NCBI GenBank assembly: GCA_017623455.1
Contig: JAGAPA010000040.1
Coordinates: 60,784-124,783 of the forward strand
Length of the DNA: 64,000 bases
Direction: 5' to 3'
DNA from: Clostridia bacterium
GTDB taxonomy: Bacteria; Bacillota; Clostridia; Christensenellales; Pumilibacteraceae
Positions 19,586 through 26,204 of this stretch are shown here, piece after piece (position 1 is the stretch's first letter; every line of letters begins with the position of its first letter). The position numbers and the translations under genes were made by a program. The notes beneath the pieces are model-generated. The model was given only the letters and a program-made list of their open reading frames with translations. It was not told where the DNA came from and ran no database searches.

Positions 19586-19591
19586 AATGAT

Positions 19592-20521
19592 ATGGAAAAA
19601 TTTTGCGTAGCGGTCTCGTCCTCTGCAGATCTTTACCTTGACGAGCGCATTAACAATTCAATATTTACCATACCCATTAAGTACCTTGACGGAAAAGTTT
19701 TTAAGGCGGACTGCACCGACAGCACCACCTCTTATAGACGGTTTTACGATAAATTGAGGAACGGAAGGGTATTCAGACTTCGTTTTCCGACAAAAGAGGA
19801 TTTCGGAGAATTTTTCGATGATTTGATAGAGCAAGGTCACTCGTCCATTATCTACGTTGCTACCTCGTCGGTACTCTCGTCCGATTACGACAATGCCAAA
19901 AAGGCGGCAATGGAAAGCATGATAAAGTACCGCAAAAGCGAAATTTACGTTTTAGACTCGCTGTGCGTCGGCTCTCAAAAGGGTATTATTGCAATGAAAG
20001 CCGCATCGTACAGATTTTCGATGAATGCGGCGGAAGCTTTTATAACCATTAAGGGCGAGGTTGAAAAGCTTTGCTCGTTTGCGGTTATTTACGACTCTTC
20101 GTTTATTACGCGAAGCGGACTGGTATCTGAAAACGCGCTTAAGGGCGGTGAACAGTTGGGAATCAAGCCCGTTCTTACAGTTACGTCCACGGGTGAGCTT
20201 ACCGTATACAAAAAAGCCAAGAGTGAGAAAAACGCGATAATGTCGGTTATTAAATACGCCGAGGAGCATGCGACCGACAAGACTACCTTTTTCGTTTACA
20301 CTGCCGACAACACCCGAAACGAACTGTTTGCGATAAGATTGTTGCAAGAAAAATTCCCCGGATGCTCCATAAAAACAGGCTACGCAGGCATGACCAACGG
20401 CATACTGTTTGCTCCAAACGCGATATTTATCGGGTTTTACGCCCCGCGCATACGACCCGAAACTGCAAAAAAACCGCTTAAGATATATGCGGACATCGAC
20501 AAGATTGACAACGCGCAATAA
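19592..20521 (+). CDS. DegV family fatty-acid-binding protein
   Basis: A 309-residue DegV-type protein. Members bind a fatty acid in a two-domain alpha/beta fold; in Firmicutes some (FakB) present fatty acids to the kinase FakA. The order of motifs fits: an N-terminal strand ending in SSSADL (usually TDSTADL), then GKVFKADCTDSTTSYRRFYDKL and TSQPT-like RLRFPTKEDF, the DS..VGSQKGI stretch, and IKPVLTVTSTGEL in domain 2. The first motif and the C-terminal glycine-rich end (KTGYAGMTNGIL) are degenerate relative to FakB, so lipid binding may be altered. It is monocistronic. The start agrees with the family and coincides with the predicted transcription start. Confidence 0.85.
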   Translation: MEKFCVAVSSSADLYLDERINNSIFTIPIKYLDGKVFKADCTDSTTSYRRFYDKLRNGRVFRLRFPTKEDFGEFFDDLIEQGHSSIIYVATSSVLSSDYDNAKKAAMESMIKYRKSEIYVLDSLCVGSQKGIIAMKAASYRFSMNAAEAFITIKGEVEKLCSFAVIYDSSFITRSGLVSENALKGGEQLGIKPVLTVTSTGELTVYKKAKSEKNAIMSVIKYAEEHATDKTTFFVYTADNTRNELFAIRLLQEKFPGCSIKTGYAGMTNGILFAPNAIFIGFYAPRIRPETAKKPLKIYADIDKIDNAQ

Positions 20522-20534
20522 GCTTTTTTACAAT

Positions 20535-20619
20535 GGCTATGTCCCAACAAATTGTTCTGCAATACTATATTAGATCAAGCGTTACGCTTGAAATATCAAC
20601 ATACTGTTGCGACTGAGCC
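20535..20619. mobile_element. Short MITE copy with 8-bp target duplication
   Basis: An 85-bp internally deleted copy of the element seen complete at 58217-58380. The left end is GGCTATGTCCCAACAAATTG, and the right end matches the last 50 bp of that copy and ends in GAGCC. It is flanked by an exact 8-bp direct repeat, TTTACAAT (20527-20534 and 20620-20627), the mark of transposition. Confidence 0.8.
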
Positions 20620-20635
20620 TTTACAATAAAAAAAC

Positions 20636-20688
20636 ACGGATACGCACGGAATTTTACACAAATTCACAGATACGTATCCGTTTTTTTT
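20636..20688. terminator. Bidirectional terminator between degV and mnmA
   Basis: ACGGATACG (20636-20644) pairs with CGTATCCGT (20673-20681), with eight T after it on the plus strand and an A/T run on the other side. It serves the converging degV and mnmA transcripts. Confidence 0.75.
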
Positions 20689-20706
20689 GTTACATCAGGT
20701 TGTTTT

Positions 20707-21795
20707 TCAGTATTTGATAACGGTATCTATCACGGCACCGCCCAAACATCTTTTACGTTCGCCGTCGAAGGGGGTGTAGATAACGGCATACTGACCGGGC
20801 GTTACTGCACGCTGAGGCTCGTCGAACTCAAAGCGGACCTTATCCCCGTCAATTTTTACAAGCACTTTTTGCTCGCCCTGACGGTATCTGAACTTGGCAG
20901 TCGCTTCAAACTCGGTTTTATCCCATTTTCCGATAATATTAAGCCCAGAACAGTCGCACGCATTTGAAAAAAGCTCTTCGCCCTCTCCGCACGAAACGAT
21001 AAGCCTGTTCTTTTTGAGGTCTTTATCTATTACGTACCATCTGTCCTGTTTTTCGCCCTTTACTCCACCTATACCTAAGCCCTTACGCTGACCTAACGTA
21101 TAGTACATAAGACCGAAATGCTCGCCGATAACGTTGCCGTGGGTGTCCACTATCTGTCCGTTTTGACCGGGAAGGTATGTAGCAAGAAACTGTCTGAACT
21201 TGCGCTCACCGATAAAACATATACCCGTCGAGTCCTTCTTTTTTGCAGTAACCAAGCCGTACTTTTCGGCAAGCTCCCTTACTTGGGGTTTGGGAATGTC
21301 GGCAATAGGAAACATTACGTTTTCCAATTGCTCGGTTCGTACCTGATTAAGGAAATACGTTTGGTCTTTATTCTGATCTTTAGCGGTAAGAAGATAATGA
21401 TCTTCACCGTGGAACACGTCGCAATAATGTCCCGTTGCCACGTAGTCTGCGCCCATTTTTTTTGCATAGTCGGCAAAGGGACCGAATTTGATTTCTCTGT
21501 TACACAGCACGTCGGGATTGGGCGTTCTGCCTTTTTTATACTCGTCCAAAAAGTAAGAAAACACCCTGTCCATATACTCTTTTGCAAAATTTACGGAATA
21601 GCACGGAATACCGATTTTACCGCAAACGCCGATAACGTCCTGCCAATCCTGCGCCGAAGTACACTGTCCGTTCTCCTCTTCGTCCCAGTTGTGCATGAAC
21701 AGCCCCACAACGTCGTAGCCTGCTTCCTTCAGAAGAATTGCGGCGACCGAAGAATCCACTCCTCCGCTCATTCCGATAACTACTTTCTTACTCAT
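20707..21795 (-). CDS. mnmA: tRNA-specific 2-thiouridylase
   Basis: MnmA places sulfur on U34 of Lys, Glu and Gln tRNAs, using ATP and a persulfide donor. Length 362 is typical. The PP-loop GMSGGVDSS is at about residues 8-16. The two catalytic cysteines lie in [12 protein letters not shown] (about 96-107) and [10 protein letters not shown] (about 188-197), with the usual C-terminal RYRQG beta-barrel region. It overlaps tsaD by 4 nt (ATGA), so both tRNA-modification genes are translationally coupled in a prfB-tsaD-mnmA gene string. Confidence 0.97.
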   Translation of the reverse strand: MSKKVVIGMSGGVDSSVAAILLKEAGYDVVGLFMHNWDEEENGQCTSAQDWQDVIGVCGKIGIPCYSVNFAKEYMDRVFSYFLDEYKKGRTPNPDVLCNREIKFGPFADYAKKMGADYVATGHYCDVFHGEDHYLLTAKDQNKDQTYFLNQVRTEQLENVMFPIADIPKPQVRELAEKYGLVTAKKKDSTGICFIGERKFRQFLATYLPGQNGQIVDTHGNVIGEHFGLMYYTLGQRKGLGIGGVKGEKQDRWYVIDKDLKKNRLIVSCGEGEELFSNACDCSGLNIIGKWDKTEFEATAKFRYRQGEQKVLVKIDGDKVRFEFDEPQRAVTPGQYAVIYTPFDGERKRCLGGAVIDTVIKY

Positions 21796-22853
21796 TTGCG
21801 TTCACCCACCTTAAGCGAACCGTACGCGTTGAGATCGAGATCCGCATAATCCTCGCCGTTCGTTACCGACCAGTATGCGCGCGAAGCAATCATGACTGCA
21901 TTGTCCGTACATAGCACGGGGGAGGGGTAGTAAACCTCAAAGCCTGCCTTTTTTCCGTCGTTGGACAGTTTTTCTCTAAGGTACGAGTTGCAAGCAACAC
22001 CGCCTGCAAGCACGATCTTTTTAAGCCCCGAATTTTTACCGGCTTCGATAACGGTATTTACCACCATATCAACCGCTGTTTTTGTCATGGATGCGCAAAC
22101 GTTGGGAACGTTTATCTCTTCACCGCGCTGCTGTGCATTGTGAAGATAATTCACTACCGCCGTTTTTAAGCCTGAATAGCTGAGCGAATAATCGCTTTTT
22201 ACGCCTTTGTTCTGCACAAACTTTATAGTAGGTTCGCCCTGTTTTGCAAGCCTGTCGATTTCGGGACCGCCCGGATACGGAAGACCTAAAAGCCTTGCCA
22301 CCTTATCAAAAGCTTCGCCTATCGCGTCGTCAGTAGTCGTGCCTAAAAGCTCAAATCTGTTATAGTCCTCCACTCTTACTATATTGGTATGACCACCGCT
22401 TGCAACAAGCGAGATGAAGGGGGGCTTAAGATCTGGGAACTGCACGAAGTTGGCGCAGATATGCCCTTCTATATGATTGACTTTTACAAGCGGTTTCTTG
22501 CTTGCGTAAGCAAGGGCTTTTGCCGACGACACTCCGACAAGCAACGCGCCTATAAGACCTGCGCCGTACGTTACGGCAATAACGTCTATATCCTCAAGGG
22601 TTTTGCCTGCTTTTTTCAAAGCTTCGTCCACTACGTCGTTTACCGCCAAGGTATGATTGCGCGATGCAACCTCGGGAACAACTCCGCCGTATAGTCTGTG
22701 AATACTGATCTGTGACGAAATAACGTTAGAGAGCATTTCTCTACCGTTCCTAACTACTGCCGCGGCTGTCTCGTCGCACGAGCTTTCTATGCCCAGCACG
22801 TACACGTCTTTTTGCGTTTTTAATATTTCTTGGATATTGGGATCGTAATACAT
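21792..22853 (-). CDS. tsaD: tRNA threonylcarbamoyladenosine synthase subunit
   Basis: TsaD (Gcp/Kae1) transfers threonylcarbamoyl from its AMP adduct to A37 of ANN-decoding tRNAs, with TsaB and TsaE. This 353-residue form has the ASKHA start [15 protein letters not shown], the metal-binding motif [10 protein letters not shown] (two His), GGHT, and the PGGPEID region. I set the start at 22853 because GGAGGATAT lies directly before it; the longer frame (to 22937) has no ribosome site and adds an unrelated 28-residue tail. It follows prfB by 61 nt and overlaps mnmA. The product feeds TcdA, encoded at 13091. Confidence 0.97.
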   Translation of the reverse strand: MYYDPNIQEILKTQKDVYVLGIESSCDETAAAVVRNGREMLSNVISSQISIHRLYGGVVPEVASRNHTLAVNDVVDEALKKAGKTLEDIDVIAVTYGAGLIGALLVGVSSAKALAYASKKPLVKVNHIEGHICANFVQFPDLKPPFISLVASGGHTNIVRVEDYNRFELLGTTTDDAIGEAFDKVARLLGLPYPGGPEIDRLAKQGEPTIKFVQNKGVKSDYSLSYSGLKTAVVNYLHNAQQRGEEINVPNVCASMTKTAVDMVVNTVIEAGKNSGLKKIVLAGGVACNSYLREKLSNDGKKAGFEVYYPSPVLCTDNAVMIASRAYWSVTNGEDYADLDLNAYGSLKVGERK

Positions 22854-22914
22854 ATATCCTCCGATTTTACCGGATTTACGGTACACGTATGCGTTTTTTG
22901 TAACAAACGCGTTA

Positions 22915-24012
22915 TTATGACTTGCGGAGATAATCAAAAATAAAGCCTTCGATATCTCCGTCCATTACGGCAAAAACGTCCGTGTTTTCATAGCCGGTTC
23001 TGTGGTCTTTTACCATTGTGTACGGCTGAAAAACGTAAGAACGAATCTGCGAACCCCACTCAATTTTTTTGATTTCGCCCTTTATTGCCGTTGCTTTTTC
23101 GTGGATTTCACGCTCTCTGCGTTCTACGAGCTTACTGATAAGATATTTCATCGCCTGCTCTCGGTTTTGGATTTGAGAACGCTCGTTCTGACACTGTACG
23201 ACAATACCCGTGGGAAGGTGAGTAATACGCACTGCCGAGTCGGTTTTGTTTACGTGCTGACCACCCGCACCACCGCTTCGGTATGTGTCTATCTTAAGCT
23301 CTTCGGGTCTGATTTCTATGGACGTATCGTTCTCTATCTCGGGCATAACCTCCGCGCTTGCAAACGAGGTATGACGACGGGAGTTTGCATCAAAAGGAGA
23401 TATACGTACAAGCCTATGCACGCCCTTTTCCGCTTTGAGATATCCGTATGCGTTAAGACCTTTTACCGTAAAAGTAACGCTCTTGATACCTGCTACGTCG
23501 CCTGCAAGAAAATCGTTTTCCTCTACGGCAAAACCGCTCTTTTCCGCGTACATTCTGTACATACGGTAGAGCATCTGAGTCCAATCCTGAGCCTCCGTTC
23601 CGCCTGCGCCTGCCTGCAACGTTACGATTGCGTTCTTGCTATCGTATTCGCCCTTCAATAACGAATCAAGGTGGATTTTTTCCACTCGCGCGGTAAGAGA
23701 GTCGAACGTAGTGTTGATTTCCTCAACAAAGCTCTCGTCATCCTCAAGCTCAACAAGCTCTATAAGGGTATAAAGATCGTTTATCCCTGCGGTTACGTCT
23801 TCGATTTCTTTAATCTTATCCTTTACGCTCTTTGCTTCGCTGTTGATTTCCTGAGCGCGCTTAAGATCCTTAAAAAGGTCAGGGTCCTGCTGAAGCTCGT
23901 CAAGCTCCGCCTCTCTCGCCTTAAGCTTGGTAAGATCGATTGCCTCCACGCACTCGTCAAACTTTTCGGAAAGGTTTTTTAGTTTTGCTTTAATTTCGTC
24001 TAATACTATCAT
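22915..24012 (-). CDS. prfB: Peptide chain release factor 2, without programmed frameshift
   Basis: RF2 reads UGA and UAA stop codons and triggers peptide release on the ribosome. The codon-reading loop SPF (VRISPFD) and the catalytic GGQ (SGGAGGQHVN) are present in 365 residues. In most bacteria prfB has an in-frame UGA near codon 25 that requires a +1 frameshift. Here the region is one open frame: ATC GAT CTT stands where CTT TGA C is usual, so the autoregulatory frameshift is absent. The start codon is preceded by AGAGGCAG. The gene is first in the string with tsaD and mnmA. Confidence 0.97.
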   Translation of the reverse strand: MIVLDEIKAKLKNLSEKFDECVEAIDLTKLKAREAELDELQQDPDLFKDLKRAQEINSEAKSVKDKIKEIEDVTAGINDLYTLIELVELEDDESFVEEINTTFDSLTARVEKIHLDSLLKGEYDSKNAIVTLQAGAGGTEAQDWTQMLYRMYRMYAEKSGFAVEENDFLAGDVAGIKSVTFTVKGLNAYGYLKAEKGVHRLVRISPFDANSRRHTSFASAEVMPEIENDTSIEIRPEELKIDTYRSGGAGGQHVNKTDSAVRITHLPTGIVVQCQNERSQIQNREQAMKYLISKLVERREREIHEKATAIKGEIKKIEWGSQIRSYVFQPYTMVKDHRTGYENTDVFAVMDGDIEGFIFDYLRKS

Positions 24013-24046
24013 ACTGCCTCTTTTTTGCGCAAATTTTTACATATAC

Positions 24047-24076
24047 AGTATATCACAATACTAACAGTATTGTCAA
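24047..24076 (-). promoter_or_regulatory. Promoter of prfB with a palindrome in its spacer
   Basis: Minus strand TTGACA (24076-24071), 18-bp spacer, TATACT (24052-24047). The spacer holds the inverted repeat CAATAC-5-GTATTG (24056-24072), positioned like an operator. No regulator is assigned. Confidence 0.7.
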
Positions 24077-24088
24077 GCAAGCGTAACG

Positions 24089-24490
24089 CTTGACCTACTT
24101 ATGTTCTTTAGTAAAGTTAGTAATTAACGGTTTTAGTTCTTTTATTGGGTGTGTGCCTCCACACCGTTGCATCCAATATTTGTTACTCAATTATAGTTTA
24201 TTTATAAGTATATTAAGTGCTTTAAATTTATTGTATTTATAGAAGACGCTTGACCTACTTATGTTCTTTTGCAAAGTTAGTAATTAACGGTTTTAGTTCT
24301 TTTATTGGGAGTGCGGCTCCACACCGTTGCATCCGATATTTGTTATTTTGTTAGAGTTTATTTATACGTGTATTAGGTACTTTAAATTTATTGTATTTAT
24401 AGATAACGCTTGACCTGCTTATGTTCTTTTGCAAAGTTAGTAATTAACGATTTTAGTTCTTTTATATTGGGAGTGTGCCTCCACACCGTT
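24089..24490. repeat. 160-bp tandem repeat, about 2.5 copies
   Basis: Units begin at 24089, 24249 and 24409 (each with CTTGACCT), giving an exact 160-bp period. Each carries a variable hairpin of the type GGGTGTGTGCCTCCACACC and an AT-rich half. The third unit is truncated. Nothing coding is seen. Confidence 0.85.
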
Positions 24491-24499
24491 GCCCTTTGC

Positions 24500-24780
24500 A
24501 AGGACGGCTTTATGCAGATGATTAGTGGGTGATTTATCGTAGGGAAGGAGCCGTCCTTTTGTTTGTTTATAATAAAAAAGGGCGATTCGTGAATCGCCCC
24601 TACAGTTAGTTCTAAATTATTGAGATTGCCACGTCGCTACGCTCCTCGCAATGACAGAGAGCGACAGTTGATTGTTTGATGCATTAAAGCACAAAAATCG
24701 GGTGTGCGCCTTCGCACCGTTGCATCCTACGGTAGGTAAATGTTTGCTTTGTTAAAGGACAACAATCAGATGCAGTCATG
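24500..24780. repeat. Mosaic of dispersed intergenic hairpin repeats
   Basis: AAGGACGGCT (24500-24509) pairs with AGCCGTCCTT (24549-24558) and is followed by T residues, so it could terminate plus-strand transcription. Then come GGGCGATTCGTGAATCGCCC (from about 24580), a GATTGCCACG..CGCAATGACA unit (from about 24625) and GGGTGTGCGCCTTCGCACC (from about 24700). Relatives of the last three recur near 62740-62940 and 63710-64000. Confidence 0.65.
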
Positions 24781-24835
24781 TCTACTACTATGCTTCGCTC
24801 CCAATATTGTTTTACCATAGCTTTATTTTACGCTA

Positions 24836-24878
24836 AAAGAGACGAGCTCTTACTCTACCAAAGAGCCCGTCGCTTTTT
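24836..24878 (-). terminator. Hairpin after the small gene at 24931
   Basis: GACGAGCTCTT (24841-24851) pairs with AAGAGCCCGTC (24861-24871) with one mismatch. T/A-rich runs on both sides allow termination of the minus-strand small gene. Confidence 0.6.
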
Positions 24879-24930
24879 AGTTGTAATTATTCATTTTCTT
24901 ACAAACGTCACGTTAATAATACTTCACTCT

Positions 24931-25143
24931 TTAATTCATTTCTGTAACTACTACTCTGAACTTTTGACCATTATTGAATTTAATTGTTAAGCTCTCGCTA
25001 TCTTCATTATAAAAACCAATATAGTATTCACGAATATAAAACTTAATATCTCGCAATATATCTTTTGAATCACAAACCCAATTTACTTTATCCAATTCTG
25101 TACTCGTAGCATTAAAATGTTCAACAGGTTCAATATTTTCCAT
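24931..25143 (-). CDS. Small hypothetical protein, 70 residues
   Basis: I do not recognise this protein. Support for a real gene is a near-perfect ribosome site (AAGGAGGTCAG, 5 nt before the ATG), a terminator-like hairpin downstream and an ordinary mixed composition with alternating hydrophobic stretches (FYIREYYIGFYN, ESLTIKFNNGQKF). There is no signal peptide or membrane segment. It looks cytosolic and beta-rich. It lies between a repeat field and the divergent double-HTH regulator, in a part of the window with lower G+C, which may mean recent acquisition. Confidence 0.6.
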   Translation of the reverse strand: MENIEPVEHFNATSTELDKVNWVCDSKDILRDIKFYIREYYIGFYNEDSESLTIKFNNGQKFRVVVTEMN

Positions 25144-25311
25144 TTATCTGACCTCCTTATAAAATTAACAGTTTTGCGCAAAAACTATTCTGTATTATAC
25201 CATCTCTTGTGCGGAATAGCAAGATTTTGTCCGCAGTTTAGATGATAATAAGTATAGATAAAATAAAAGTTTTGTCGAAATACGTCGAAAACGATATAAA
25301 GGAGTAAGATT

Positions 25312-25752
25312 TTGAATTTACCGATATTTGCCGAAAGGCTATCCGAATTAATATTTGATTCAAAAAAGATCGCGCGCGACATTGCCAAAGAAATCGATAT
25401 TGGTAAAACAACCATTTACGAGTATCTTTCGGGAACGAAAATGCCGACTCTATCCAATCTTATCAAGCTTGCGAACTACTTCAGTTGTTCGACAGACTAC
25501 CTTTTAGGCTTAGAGTCAGAGCAAACTAATCTCACTTTCAGGGAATGTAGACCTTTTCACGAGCAATTTCAAATAATGCTAAAACACTTTGGCGTTTCTC
25601 GATACAAATTAGAAAAACTAACGGGAATTGCCGAATCAGCACTGTATTATTGGGCCAAGGGGCAAAAAACTCCCACTATAGAAAAAATCGTTCTTGTCTG
25701 CGAAAAGCTAGATTGCAGAGTGGATTTCTTTATTGGAAGATCGGACTTGTAA
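25312..25752 (+). CDS. XRE-family regulator with two HTH domains
   Basis: A 146-residue DNA-binding protein made of two Cro/CI-type helix-turn-helix domains in tandem (about residues 5-67 and 80-142). Each ends in a similar motif (FSCSTDYLLGL and LDCRVDFFIGR). The recognition-helix regions are IGKTTIYEYLSGTKMP and IAESALYYWAKGQKTP. There is no sensor or protease domain. The start is TTG at 25312, 7 nt after AAAGGAGT. Two GTCGAA boxes exactly 10 bp apart (25275 and 25285) sit just before the ribosome site and could be its own operator. It is divergent from the small gene at 24931 and is followed by a terminator, so it is monocistronic. Confidence 0.88.
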   Translation: MNLPIFAERLSELIFDSKKIARDIAKEIDIGKTTIYEYLSGTKMPTLSNLIKLANYFSCSTDYLLGLESEQTNLTFRECRPFHEQFQIMLKHFGVSRYKLEKLTGIAESALYYWAKGQKTPTIEKIVLVCEKLDCRVDFFIGRSDL

Positions 25753-25766
25753 TTTTATTATACGCT

Positions 25767-25808
25767 AAAAAAACTTGACTGCGCGTTATTACGTAGTCAA
25801 GTTTTTTG
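25767..25808 (+). terminator. Terminator of the XRE regulator gene
   Basis: AAAAAACTTGACT pairs with AGTCAAGTTTTTT around a 14-nt loop, starting about 15 nt after the stop codon. Confidence 0.85.
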
Positions 25809-25833
25809 TTTATTTGTTCTATTATTTTTTTAT

Positions 25834-25912
25834 GGCTATGTCACAACAAATGGTTGATAAATATTATTATGTTTTGACGAGAAAAACACAAGAAAGACAA
25901 GTGTTCTTGTAA
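25834..25912. mobile_element. Partial MITE, left end only
   Basis: 79 bp almost identical to the left part of the complete element at 58217-58380, starting GGCTATGTCACAACAAATGG. The right terminal repeat is not found nearby. Confidence 0.7.
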
Positions 25913-26101
25913 GAGCGGTGGGCAGACCCACTCTCAATATAGGAAATTAACGGTAGTTTGTTGTTAAGCAAAAAACGGCTTAGTTGCGAGCAGGTCAAGA
26001 AAACCGCGGGATTTTCGTCACGAGCGGTGGGCAGACCCACTCTCAATATAGGAAATTAACGGTAGTTTGTTGTTAAGCAAAAAACGGCTTAGTTGCGAGC
26101 A
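25913..26101. repeat. 80-bp direct repeat, two copies
   Basis: Two identical 80-bp units (25913-25992 and 26022-26101), each beginning with GAGCGGTGGGCAGACCCACT and ending in GCGAGCA, separated by 29 bp. Each starts with a GTGGG..CCCAC hairpin. They follow the truncated MITE and precede the secA terminator. Confidence 0.85.
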
Positions 26102-26106
26102 AGAGA

Positions 26107-26174
26107 AACAAACAAAAACACTCACGACGGGCGCGTACTAAACGTACGTAACCGAGTGAGTGTTTTTCGTTTGT
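26107..26174 (-). terminator. Terminator of the rho-like/secA operon
   Basis: AAACAAAAACACTCAC pairs with GTGAGTGTTTTTCGTTT around a long loop. It lies about 30 nt after the secA stop, with T runs on the minus strand. Confidence 0.75.
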
Positions 26175-26204
26175 GCACTATTGCGACGTAAATAAGCCGT
26201 TTTT

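Noticed and set aside
24089-24490. CRISPR-like array
   Set aside because: Units are 160 bp with no short constant repeat and unique spacers, and no cas genes are present.
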